A program made the position numbers and the translations under genes. This document shows, in pieces, positions 9,376-17,459 of a stretch of 64,000 nt of DNA. The number at the start of each line of letters is the position of its first letter. The stretch's first letter is position 1. Source of the stretch: Rhodoplanes azumiensis (GTDB taxonomy: Bacteria > Pseudomonadota > Alphaproteobacteria > Rhizobiales > Xanthobacteraceae); assembly GCF_042682915.1 (NCBI RefSeq), contig NZ_JBHUIW010000020.1, positions 56,894 through 120,893 on the forward strand, written 5' to 3'. A model generated the notes under the pieces. It ran no database searches and had not been told where the DNA came from. It was given only the letters and a program-made list of their open reading frames with translations.

Positions 9376-9450
9376 GGGTGTCTTTCTGCGGCGCGATGCC
9401 TCGGCGGCCGTCGTTCCGGGGGCGGGCCGAGCCCCCTGCCCCTCCGAGCC

Positions 9451-9537
9451 CGTCATGCCCGGCCTCGTGCCGGGCATCCACGCTTTCGGCGCCGCGAGGG
9501 CTGCTGCGTGGATGGCCGGGACGAGCCGGCCACGACG
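9451..9537. repeat. Palindromic intergenic repeat, family A copy 2
   Basis: CGTCATGCCCGGCCTCGTGC and its facing half CGTGGATGGCCGGGACGAG give the same head-to-head structure as the copies at 412, 18591 and 57638. It lies in the divergent region between lysR and the isochorismatase-family gene; the rest of 9376-9750 shows no gene. Confidence 0.85.
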
Positions 9538-9750
9538 AAGGCGGGGGACCGCGGCGGCGGAGAGTGAAGCCTTTTCGGCAACGATAGAGCAAAAAATCAG
9601 CAGCAGAAGTCAACGCCTGGTTTGGCTAGCGTGATCGAGCCGGACCGCGACCGGCCGGCCTCCGGCCCTGTCTCGGGACTGGACGTCGCCTCTGAACCTC
9701 TCTGTAGACGACAGAAACGCTTCGCCCGAACCCCGAGAGTGCCCCCGCCG

Positions 9751-10578
9751 ATGCCCTTCGCCGCTTCCGGTCCGATTCCCGGCGCTCCATACACCTCCCT
9801 GGTGCGCCCGCGCCGGCCGGAGCGCATCGTCCGCTTTCCGGCCTCGGCCGGCGGAACCGTGGCGATCGACCTCGGCCGCACCGCGCTCGTGGTCGTCGAC
9901 ATGCAGAACGACTTCCTGCATCCCGACGGCTGGTTCCCACGGGCCGGCATCGACACGGCGCCGGCGCTCTCCATCGTGCCCGGCATCGTCGCGCTCGCGG
10001 CGGCGCTGCGCCGTGTCGGCGCGCCCGTGATCTTCGTCAACTGGGGCGTGCGGGCCGATGTCGCCAACCTCTCCGCCTCGCTGCTCGACAAGGGCCGGCG
10101 CGGCGGCACCCGCCCCGGCTATGCCGAGCCGGCGCCGAGCGGCCGGGGCCGCATCCTCGTCCAGGGCGACTGGGGGGCCGCGACCATCGCGGCGCTGCCG
10201 GTCGAGGCCGGCGACCTCGTCGTCCACAAGCACCGCTACTCGGGCTTCCACGACAACGAGCTCGACTCGATCCTTCGCGCCCGCGACGTGACGACGCTGC
10301 TGCTCGCCGGCATCAACACCGACCGCTGCGTGTTCGCGACGCTGACCGACGCGAGCTTTCGCGGCTACGACTGCGTGCTGCTCGCCGACCTGTGCGCCAC
10401 CGTGGCGCGGCCGGGCGTCAGCGACATGATCCTCGAGCTCGTCGACCTGCTCTACGGCACGGTCGCGACCGGCGCCGCGCTGGTCGCCGCGCTCGACGGC
10501 ACGCCGTCTGCGTCGTCCGCGTCCTCCGCCCCCTCCGCCCCCTCCGCTCCCCCCACCCGACAGGAGACTTCTCGATGA
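9751..10578 (+). CDS. Cysteine hydrolase, isochorismatase family (RutB/ureidoacrylate or biuret amidohydrolase-like)
   Basis: This 275-residue hydrolase cleaves an amide or ureido bond. The catalytic triad is visible: Asp in LVVVDMQNDF, Lys in VVHKHRYSGF, and Cys in GINTDRCVFATL. The segments HRYSGF..nELDSILRAR and GInTdrCV are close to RutB, which removes carbamate from ureidoacrylate; biuret hydrolase has the same triad. The last 25 residues are a low-complexity Ser/Ala/Pro tail encoded by a short repeat that continues to the next gene. The stop overlaps the ATG of the binding-protein gene (ATGA at 10575). The context of cyclic-amide hydrolases suggests it works on an opened ring product. 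Confidence 0.88.
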   Translation: MPFAASGPIPGAPYTSLVRPRRPERIVRFPASAGGTVAIDLGRTALVVVDMQNDFLHPDGWFPRAGIDTAPALSIVPGIVALAAALRRVGAPVIFVNWGVRADVANLSASLLDKGRRGGTRPGYAEPAPSGRGRILVQGDWGAATIAALPVEAGDLVVHKHRYSGFHDNELDSILRARDVTTLLLAGINTDRCVFATLTDASFRGYDCVLLADLCATVARPGVSDMILELVDLLYGTVATGAALVAALDGTPSASSASSAPSAPSAPPTRQETSR

Positions 10579-11606
10579 GGCTCGCCTCCCTGCGCACCGC
10601 TCTGATGGCGGCCGCCGCGCTCGCCGCCGCGGCGCTGCCCTCCGCCGCCTCGGCGGAGACCAAGCTGAAGATGGTGCTCAATTGGAAGTACCAGGGGCCG
10701 CAGGGCTTCTTCTTCGTCGCGGAGGACAAGGGGTACTTCAAGGCCGAGGGCCTCGACGTGACCATCGACCAGGGCGACGGCTCGGCCGCCGCGGTGCCGA
10801 AGGTGGCGAGCGGCGCCTACGACATCGGCTTCGGCGACCTCAACGCGCTGATCGAGTTCGCCGCCAAGAAGCCCGAGGAGGCGCCGGTCGCCGTCTATGT
10901 GATGTTCAACCGCCCGCCCTTCACGGTCGCCGTGAAGGCCGACAGCCCGATCAAGACCCCGAAGGACTTCGAGGGCAAGACGCTCGGCGGTGCGGCCAAC
11001 GACGGGGCGTTGAAGCTGTTCCCGGCGCTGTGCAAGTCCGCCAAGATCGACTGCACGAAGGTGAACATCACCAACATGGCGCCGAACCTGCGCGAGCAGA
11101 TGCTGATGCGCGGCCAGGTCGACGGCGTGTTCGGCTACGTCAACACGATCCGGTTCTCCGCCAAGCTGATCGGCGTGAAGGACGACCAGATCCGCTACAT
11201 CAACTACGGCGACTACGGCATGGACCTCTACTCCAACGCCATCATCGTCTCCAAGAAGCTGATCAAGGAGAACCCGGCGGCCGTGAAGGGCTTCCTGCGC
11301 GCGCTCAACAAGGGCGTGATCGAGTCGCTGAAGGATCCGAAAGCCTCGGTCGCGAGCGTTGCCAAGCGCGAGCCGCTGATCAAGACCGACGTCGAGCTGG
11401 AGCGATTCGACGCCACCGTGAAGGACGAGATGAACCACCCGGAGATCGCCGAGATCGGGCTCGGCAGCATCGATCCGGCGCGGTTGAAGACGTCGATCGA
11501 CATCCTGGTCGAGGCGAACGGCCTGCCGCGCACGCCGGCGACGAGCGAGATCTTCGACCCCTCGTTCCTGCCGCCGGCGTCCGAGCTGCCGAAGAAGCTG
11601 TTCTGA
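10575..11606 (+). CDS. ABC transporter substrate-binding protein, NMT1/THI5-like
   Basis: This is a periplasmic binding protein of 343 residues. The signal peptide MRLASLRTALMAAAALAAAA ends at PSAASAE. The mature start LKMVLNWKYQGPQGFFFVAEDKGYF has the WkyqGPqgff pattern of NMT1/THI5-like proteins that bind small heterocycles such as pyrimidines. Its start overlaps the stop of the preceding hydrolase, so translation may be coupled. Its ATPase (14063) and permease (15174) are encoded further along the same strand, with metabolic genes between them. This points to import of the substrate degraded by the neighbours; its identity is inference. Confidence 0.93.
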   Translation: MRLASLRTALMAAAALAAAALPSAASAETKLKMVLNWKYQGPQGFFFVAEDKGYFKAEGLDVTIDQGDGSAAAVPKVASGAYDIGFGDLNALIEFAAKKPEEAPVAVYVMFNRPPFTVAVKADSPIKTPKDFEGKTLGGAANDGALKLFPALCKSAKIDCTKVNITNMAPNLREQMLMRGQVDGVFGYVNTIRFSAKLIGVKDDQIRYINYGDYGMDLYSNAIIVSKKLIKENPAAVKGFLRALNKGVIESLKDPKASVASVAKREPLIKTDVELERFDATVKDEMNHPEIAEIGLGSIDPARLKTSIDILVEANGLPRTPATSEIFDPSFLPPASELPKKLF

Positions 11607-11620
11607 GGCCCGTGACTGCT

Positions 11621-11762
11621 GGTCATTCCCGGGCGTCGCACTCGGGTCGGCGCTTCGCGCCGCCCGAGCACAGGCTCCGCGACGAATCCGGACTCCGGCC
11701 GCGATTTACCCGTTTGCCGCCGGGTTCCGGGTCCGGCGCGATGCGCCGGCCCGGAACGAGGG
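11621..11762. repeat. Intergenic repeat, family D copy (degenerate)
   Basis: GGTCATTCCCGGG at the left and GGGTTCCGGG...CCGGCCCGGAACGA at the right resemble the better-preserved element at 61198-61310. It sits inside the operon between the binding-protein and SDR genes. Confidence 0.55.
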
Positions 11763-11796
11763 CGGTGCCAGTTCCAGCCCAACAAGAAGAACCCGC

Positions 11797-12588
11797 ATGA
11801 ATCTCGATCTCGCCGGCCACGTCGTCCTCGTCACCGGACCCGCCAAGGGAATGGGCGCCGCCATCTCGCTCGCCTTCGCGGACGAAGGCTGCCGGCTCGC
11901 GCTGGTCGGCCGCGACACCGCCGCGATCGTACCGGTGGCGGCCGAGGCGAAGGAGCGCGGCGCCGACGCGATCGTGATCGCCTGCGACGTCACCGACGCG
12001 ACGCAATGCGAGGCGGCGGTGGCCACGGCCTGCGAGACGTTCGGGCGGGTCGACGTGCTGGTCAACGTCGCCGGCGGCTCGGGGCCGATCGGCAAGACCG
12101 GTGCGCAGACGACGCCGCAAGAGTTCGACGAGATCGTGAAGCTCAACATGGGCGGCTGCTTCAATACCATCCGGGCCGTGCTGCCCGGCATGATGGCGCG
12201 GCGCTCCGGCAAGATCGTCAATGTGGGCGGCACGTTCGGGCTGCGCGGCCGCGCCGGGCGGCTCGCCTACTCGGCGTCCAAATGGGGACTGCGCGGCATC
12301 ACCAAGAGCTTCGCGCTGGAGGCCGGTCCTTATAACATCAACGTCAACTGCGTCGCCCCCGGCATGGTCGAGGGGCCGCGCTTCCGTGAGAAAGTGTGCG
12401 CCGACATGGCCAAGACGCTCGGCATCTCGGTCGAGGAGGCGGCGACGCGCCATGCCGCGGACTATGCGCTGAAGCGCGTCTCGACCGACCAGGACGTCGC
12501 CAACGCCTGCCTGTTCCTGGCCAGCGACGTCTCCCGCCAGATCACCGGCGTCGACCTGCCGGTCGACGGTGGCTGGGCGATGCTGTGA
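11797..12588 (+). CDS. Short-chain dehydrogenase/reductase (SDR), glucose/3-oxoacyl-ACP reductase-like
   Basis: This NAD(P)-dependent oxidoreductase has 263 residues, classical SDR length. The nucleotide motif is TGPAKGMG (residues 14-21), followed by the CDVTD loop, NVAGG, the catalytic YSASK, and a C-terminal LPVDGGWAML. The residue 13 positions before the catalytic Tyr, normally Ser, reads Gly (NVGGTFGLRG), with Thr next to it, so the usual Ser-Tyr-Lys triad is altered. It lies between the importer binding protein and a cyclic amidohydrolase and probably acts on an intermediate of the same pathway. The substrate is unknown. Confidence 0.9.
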   Translation: MNLDLAGHVVLVTGPAKGMGAAISLAFADEGCRLALVGRDTAAIVPVAAEAKERGADAIVIACDVTDATQCEAAVATACETFGRVDVLVNVAGGSGPIGKTGAQTTPQEFDEIVKLNMGGCFNTIRAVLPGMMARRSGKIVNVGGTFGLRGRAGRLAYSASKWGLRGITKSFALEAGPYNINVNCVAPGMVEGPRFREKVCADMAKTLGISVEEAATRHAADYALKRVSTDQDVANACLFLASDVSRQITGVDLPVDGGWAML

Positions 12589-12611
12589 GCGATCTCGTCA
12601 AGGAGACCATC

Positions 12612-14066
12612 ATGACGGCCGATCTCGTCATCCACGGTGGCACCGTGGTCACCGACACGACGACGTTTCCGGCGAGCGTCGCCATCAAGGACGGCCGCGT
12701 CCTCTCGGTCGGCGCCCGCGAGGCGATGCCGAACGCGGCCGAGACGCTCGACGCGACCGGCTTGCACGTCCTGCCCGGCGCCATCGACGTGCACGTGCAT
12801 TTCCGCGAGCCCGGCTACACCCACAAGGAGGATTTCGGCACCGGCACGGCGGCGGCGGCGTTCGGCGGCGTGACGACCGTGTTCGACATGCCGAACGTGA
12901 TCCCGCCGACCGGCACGGCCGAGGCGCTGGCGGCGAAGCACGCGCTCGCGAGCGAGAAGGCCTATGTCGATTACGGCCTCTATGGGCTCCTGGGCGAGGA
13001 CACGATCGCGCATGTGCCGGACCTCGTCGCCGGCGGCGTGATCGGCTTCAAGCTCTACATGGGCAACACCTTCGGCAACATTCCCTCGCCGACCACGGGC
13101 GGCATGCTGGAGGCGTTCGAGGTGGTCGCGCCTACGGCCAAGCGCGTCTCGCTGCATGCCGAAACCGCGTCGATCATGGCGCGGCGTGAATCACGACTTC
13201 GCGCGGCGGGACGCAAGGATCCGCTGGCGCATCTCGCGGCGCGGCCCGCCGTCGTCGCCGTCGAGGCGGTCTCGCGCGCGGCGGTTCTGTCCGAATGGAC
13301 CGGCTGCCGGATTCACGTTCTGCATATTTCTTCTGCGGAAGAGCTGCGGCCACTCGCCGAAGCGAAAGCGCGCGGCGTCGACGTGACGGGCGAGACCTGC
13401 CCGCAGTATCTGCTGCTCGGCGCCGAGGACTACGACCGCATCGGCCCGGTGATCCGCGTCAACCCGCCGGTGCGCGAGGCGCGCAACCAGGCGCCGCTGT
13501 GGGCAGCCCTCGCGAGCGGCGTCGTCGACATGATCGCCACCGATCACGCTCCGCACATTCCGGACGAGAAGGTGCGCGACGACATCTTCACGGTGGATTG
13601 CGGTTTCCCCGGCGTCGAGACCCAGATGCCGCTGATGCTGACCGAAGTCGCGGCCGGCCGCATGTCGATCAGCGACTATGTGCGCTGGAGCGCCGTCAAT
13701 CCGGCGAAGGCGTGGGGCCTCCATCCGCACAAAGGGATTCTGCAACCCGGCGCGCATGCCGACATCGCGATCGTCGATCTGAAGCGCGCCTGGACGATCG
13801 ACGACGCGGCGCTCCAGTCGCGCGCAAAGATCACGCCCTGGCATGGGCGCGCCGTCACGGGCCTGCCGATCCACACGCTGGTGCGTGGCCGCTTCGTGAT
13901 GAAGGATCGGACGCTGGTCGAGAGCGCGCGCGGCACCGGCCGCTCCGTGCACACGGTCCAGGACATGCCGGCGCCGCGTGTCGCCAACCCCGACGCCACC
14001 ATGACCGAGATCGTCAAGATCCCCGCCCCCTCGCGCGGCGCCGCCGCGACCGGAGCCGCCGCATGA
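12612..14066 (+). CDS. Dihydropyrimidinase/allantoinase/hydantoinase-like cyclic amidohydrolase
   Basis: This metal-dependent hydrolase opens or forms cyclic amides or ureides. It has 484 residues, typical of the dihydroorotase/allantoinase/hydantoinase superfamily. Metal ligands are visible: His-x-His in DVHVHFREPG (about 60-67), the lysine for carboxylation in VIGFKLYMG, His in LHAE, His in LHISS and Asp in ATDHAPH. AAGGAGA (12600-12606) is a good ribosome site for the ATG at 12612. The C-terminus is Ala-rich and its stop overlaps the ATPase start (ATGA at 14063). Members differ in substrate; allantoin, dihydropyrimidine and hydantoin are all possible. Confidence 0.9.
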   Translation: MTADLVIHGGTVVTDTTTFPASVAIKDGRVLSVGAREAMPNAAETLDATGLHVLPGAIDVHVHFREPGYTHKEDFGTGTAAAAFGGVTTVFDMPNVIPPTGTAEALAAKHALASEKAYVDYGLYGLLGEDTIAHVPDLVAGGVIGFKLYMGNTFGNIPSPTTGGMLEAFEVVAPTAKRVSLHAETASIMARRESRLRAAGRKDPLAHLAARPAVVAVEAVSRAAVLSEWTGCRIHVLHISSAEELRPLAEAKARGVDVTGETCPQYLLLGAEDYDRIGPVIRVNPPVREARNQAPLWAALASGVVDMIATDHAPHIPDEKVRDDIFTVDCGFPGVETQMPLMLTEVAAGRMSISDYVRWSAVNPAKAWGLHPHKGILQPGAHADIAIVDLKRAWTIDDAALQSRAKITPWHGRAVTGLPIHTLVRGRFVMKDRTLVESARGTGRSVHTVQDMPAPRVANPDATMTEIVKIPAPSRGAAATGAAA

Positions 14067-14950
14067 GCGCCGCCGTCGTTCCGCTCGGGAAGGAACCGTC
14101 CGTCCTGCCGTCGCTCGCCGACGGTGCGGCCGCCGAGCCGATCCATCTCGATTCCTACGTCGAGCTCGAGCGCACCACCGTCACGTATGGGCGCGCGCCG
14201 AATGTCGTGCACGCGCTCGCCGAGACGAATCTCAGGATCGCCAAGGGCGACTTCGTCGCGCTGGTCGGCCCGAGCGGCTGCGGCAAGTCGACCATTCTCA
14301 AGCTGGTCGGCGGGATTCTGCGCGCGTCGTCCGGCTACGTCTATGTCGCTGGGCGCGAGGTCGAGGCCGAGCCGGTGCGCATCGGCATGGCGTTCCAGAA
14401 TCCGACCATGCTGCCGTGGCTGACGATCCGCGACAACGTGATGATGCCGCTGAAGATCGTTCCGCCGTTCCGGGCCGAGTACCGCCGGAAGCGCAAGGGC
14501 GAGTTCCGCGACCGTGTCGAGGCGCTGCTCGCGCAGGTCGGCCTCAAGGGCTTCGGTGACAAGCATCCCTGGCAGCTCTCGGGCGGCATGCTGCAGCGCG
14601 CCTCGCTGTGCCGGGCGCTGGTTCACGATCCGCAGCTCCTGCTGCTCGACGAGCCGTTCGGCGCGCTCGACCAGTTCACCCGTGAGGAGCTGTGGTCGAT
14701 CATGCAGCAGCTCTGGATCACCCGGCGGCCGACCGTGCTGCTGGTGACGCACGATCTGCGCGAGGCCGGCTATCTCGCCAACCGCATCTGCGTGATGAGC
14801 GCGCGCCCCGGCCGCATCATCGACGACAAGGTGTTCGAGGCGCCGCGCCCGCGCACCCTCGCCATGACCTACGAGCCCGACTTCGTCGCCATGACCCAGC
14901 GCCTGCGCGCGCTGATCGTCGAGGCCCGCACCGACGAGCCGGAGGTGTGA
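14063..14950 (+). CDS. ABC transporter ATP-binding protein
   Basis: This ATPase of 295 residues serves the importer whose binding protein is at 10575 and permease at 15174. Walker A GPSGCGKSTILKLV (about 74-87), Q-loop FQNPTMLPW, signature LSGGMLQRASL, Walker B LLLLDEPFGALD and switch His VTHD are all present. The N-terminal 40 residues (Pro/Ala-rich) precede the conserved domain. Translation is probably coupled to the amidohydrolase by the ATGA overlap. A palindromic repeat separates it from the permease gene. Confidence 0.95.
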   Translation: MSAAVVPLGKEPSVLPSLADGAAAEPIHLDSYVELERTTVTYGRAPNVVHALAETNLRIAKGDFVALVGPSGCGKSTILKLVGGILRASSGYVYVAGREVEAEPVRIGMAFQNPTMLPWLTIRDNVMMPLKIVPPFRAEYRRKRKGEFRDRVEALLAQVGLKGFGDKHPWQLSGGMLQRASLCRALVHDPQLLLLDEPFGALDQFTREELWSIMQQLWITRRPTVLLVTHDLREAGYLANRICVMSARPGRIIDDKVFEAPRPRTLAMTYEPDFVAMTQRLRALIVEARTDEPEV

Positions 14951-14986
14951 TGCACCTGATCTCTGCATTACGCGGACGGCCCCGCT

Positions 14987-15137
14987 CTCACCCTCTCCCT
15001 GAGGGAGAGGGTCGGGCGCGAGCGCAGCTCGCGACCGGGGTGAGGGTTTACGGCGCTGGTGACGGACCTCGGCACCCCCTCACCCGGAGCCCGCGCGATG
15101 CGCGGTCTCCGACCTCTCCCCGCAGGGGAGAGGTGAC
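14987..15137. repeat. Palindromic intergenic repeat, family B copy 1
   Basis: CCCTCTCCCTGAGGGAGAGG at the left and CCTCTCCCCGCAGGGGAGAGG-type sequence at the right are two hairpins in an inverted arrangement, with CACCC..GGGTGAG blocks between. A related element is at 20779-20968. It lies between the ABC ATPase and permease genes within one operon. Confidence 0.8.
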
Positions 15138-15173
15138 GTCCCTCGCCAGGCCATCCGACCGGAGTGTCGCGCC

Positions 15174-15947
15174 ATGAACTCCAACCTCCGACGAAAGATC
15201 GCATCCGTCGTCCTGATCGTCGGCCTGTTCGTCGTGTGGGAGGTGTTGTGCCTCGCCTTCGGGGTGAGCGACACGGTGCTGCCGCGCCCGAGCCAGATCG
15301 TCGCGACGCTGTGGCAGCGCTTCCCGGCGCTGTGGCCGCACACGCTGCAGACCCTCTACACGACGCTGCTCGGCTTCGTGCTGGGAGTCGGGATCGGCAT
15401 CGTCGTCGGCGTGCTGATCGGCTGGTCGAAGCTCGCCTACGACGTCGCCTATCCGCTGCTCGTCGGCTTCTCGTCGATCCCGAAGGTCGCCGTGGTGCCG
15501 ATCTTCGTGCTCTATTTCGGCGCCGGCACGGTGCCGGCCGTGCTCACCGCGCTGATCATGAGCATCTTCCCCGTGGTCGTGAACGTCGCGACCGGGCTCG
15601 CGACCACCGAGCCGGAACTCGAGGACGTGATGAAGACGCTGCGGGCGACCAAGTTCGACATCCTGTGGAACGTCGGGCTGCCGCGCGCGATGCCGTACTT
15701 CTTCGCTTCGTTGAAGGTCGCCGTGACGCTCGCCTTCGTCGGCTCGGTGATCTCCGAGACCGTGGCGTCGAACCGCGGCATCGGCAACATGATGATGATC
15801 GCCTCGTCGTCCTTCGACGTGCCGCTCGTCTTCGCCGGCCTGTTCATCCTGGCCGCGCTCGGCATCATCCTCTACGGCGTCTTCTCGCTGATCGAGGGTC
15901 GCATCACCGGCTGGGCTCACCGCAAGACCGAGTTCGCGATGGGGTGA
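15174..15947 (+). CDS. ABC transporter permease
   Basis: This inner-membrane permease has 257 residues. The N-terminal helix KIASVVLIVGLFVVWEVL is followed by VLPRPSQIVATLWQR, which marks the SsuC/ThiX-type family. About six membrane segments follow. The EAA-type coupling loop is near residues 140-165 (ELEDVMKTLRATKFDILWNV.LP.A.P). It completes the ABC importer with 10575 and 14063. The intervening repeat may make its expression differ from that of the ATPase. Confidence 0.94.
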   Translation: MNSNLRRKIASVVLIVGLFVVWEVLCLAFGVSDTVLPRPSQIVATLWQRFPALWPHTLQTLYTTLLGFVLGVGIGIVVGVLIGWSKLAYDVAYPLLVGFSSIPKVAVVPIFVLYFGAGTVPAVLTALIMSIFPVVVNVATGLATTEPELEDVMKTLRATKFDILWNVGLPRAMPYFFASLKVAVTLAFVGSVISETVASNRGIGNMMMIASSSFDVPLVFAGLFILAALGIILYGVFSLIEGRITGWAHRKTEFAMG

Positions 15948-15978
15948 GGGGGCTTCTCGCCACGCAGGAGCTTTCGAC

Positions 15979-17427
15979 ATGACCACGCTCGACGCCGCCG
16001 AGGTGATCGCCGGGCCGGATGGTGCGACGCTCGCCGACCGGACGATCATGCTCGCCGACGGTCGCGTCGCCGCGATGGCGCCGTCCGCGGCGGCGGCCCG
16101 CAGCGGACGGCTGGTGATGCCGGCGCTGGTCAACGCGCACGATCATGCGCGCGTGGTGCGATCGAGCCAGATCGGCAATGTCGACGTGGCGCTGGAGGCG
16201 TGGCTGCCGCATCTCGCCGCCATCCCGGCGGTCGATCCCTGGCTCACGGCGGCCGTCGCGTTCGGGCGCAGCGCGCGCGCCGGCATCGCGGTCGAGATGG
16301 CGCACTACACCCGCGTCCAAGGGCTGACCGCCTATCTGGACGAAGCCCGCGCGGTGGCGAAGGCGGCACGCGACGTCGGCATCCGGATCGCGTTCGCGGT
16401 ACAGTGTCGTGACAGGAACCCGCTGGTCTACGGGCCGCACGGCGATCTGCTCCGCCGCCTGTCGCCGTCCGCCTGCGCTTGCGTGACGGAGAAGCTCACG
16501 CGGGCGCCGCTCCCTGCCGCCGACCAGATCGCGCTGGTCGAGGCGACGGCCGCGGCGATCGCGGGCGAGGGCGTCACGGTGCAGTACGGGCCGGCCGGCC
16601 CGCAATGGTGCAGCGACGATCTGCTCGGCCGCATCGCGCAGAGCGCCGCCGCGCACGGCCGGCGCGTCCACATGCATCTGCTGGAGAGCCGCTACCAGCG
16701 CGCCTGGGCCGACGCGACCTATCCGCACGGCCTGTTGAATCACCTCGATGCGCTCGGCCTGGTGAACGAGCGCATCTCGTTCGCGCACGGCACCTGGCTG
16801 CGGCCTGACGAGATGGAGCTGATCGCGGCGCGCGACGCCACCATCGTCGTCAACACCTCCTCCAATCTGGTGCTGCGCTCCGGCGTCGCGCCGGTCGCCG
16901 AGATGCTGAAGCGCGGCTGCCGCGTCGCCATGGGGCTCGACGGCGTCGCGCTCGACGAGCAGGAGGATCCGCTCGCCGAATTGCAGCTCGCCTATCTGCT
17001 GCACAAGGGCGAGGGCTTTTCCACGGCGATGTCGCGCGGCGATCTTTTGGCGTTCGCGTTGCGTAACGGCCGCTTCGCCGTGCTCGGCGAGGACGCCGGC
17101 GGCACGATCGCGCCCGGCGCACCGGCCGACCTCCTGGGGCTCGATTGGGACGCGTTGACGGCCGACCGGCTCGACGACACGGTGCCGCCGCTGGAGACGC
17201 TTTTGGCACGCGCCCGGCGGTGCCACATCAAGGAGCTCTATGTCGCCGGCCGGCAGGTGGTGCGCGACGGCACCGTCACCGGCGTCGACCTGCCCGCCCT
17301 GGAAACCGAGCTGCTGGCGATCCTGAAGGCGCGCTTCGGCACCACGTCCGAGATTCGCGGGGCCTTGCCGGAGCTGCGCGCCGCGCTCGCCGGTTATTAC
17401 GCAGCCGACACGTTCATCTGCTCCTGA
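15979..17427 (+). CDS. Amidohydrolase of the Atz/Trz–cytosine deaminase family
   Basis: This metal-dependent hydrolase or deaminase has 482 residues. The N-terminal beta domain leads into the metal motif VNAHDHARVV (about 48-57), a variant of the usual HxH. HMHLLES (His as later ligand), FAHGTWL and MGLDGVALDEQ (Asp) follow in the order seen in Atz/Trz and 8-oxoguanine deaminases. The C-terminal composite domain ends with the usual ELYVAGRQVVRDG. Enzymes of this type remove amino or chloro groups from triazine or pyrimidine rings. It lies just upstream of the ring-opening hydrolase, so it probably makes that enzyme's substrate; this is inference. Confidence 0.9.
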   Translation: MTTLDAAEVIAGPDGATLADRTIMLADGRVAAMAPSAAAARSGRLVMPALVNAHDHARVVRSSQIGNVDVALEAWLPHLAAIPAVDPWLTAAVAFGRSARAGIAVEMAHYTRVQGLTAYLDEARAVAKAARDVGIRIAFAVQCRDRNPLVYGPHGDLLRRLSPSACACVTEKLTRAPLPAADQIALVEATAAAIAGEGVTVQYGPAGPQWCSDDLLGRIAQSAAAHGRRVHMHLLESRYQRAWADATYPHGLLNHLDALGLVNERISFAHGTWLRPDEMELIAARDATIVVNTSSNLVLRSGVAPVAEMLKRGCRVAMGLDGVALDEQEDPLAELQLAYLLHKGEGFSTAMSRGDLLAFALRNGRFAVLGEDAGGTIAPGAPADLLGLDWDALTADRLDDTVPPLETLLARARRCHIKELYVAGRQVVRDGTVTGVDLPALETELLAILKARFGTTSEIRGALPELRAALAGYYAADTFICS

Positions 17428-17459
17428 TCCTCCCCATCCGATCATTTCGAGTGTCGATC

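Noticed and set aside
9374..9634. Plus-strand frames at 9374-9634
   Set aside because: They read through the family A repeat and the lysR divergent region and have no protein features.
10501..10560. Minisatellite-like TCC/CCC repeat
   Set aside because: Short and part of the coding tail of the RutB-like hydrolase; not annotated as a separate repeat.
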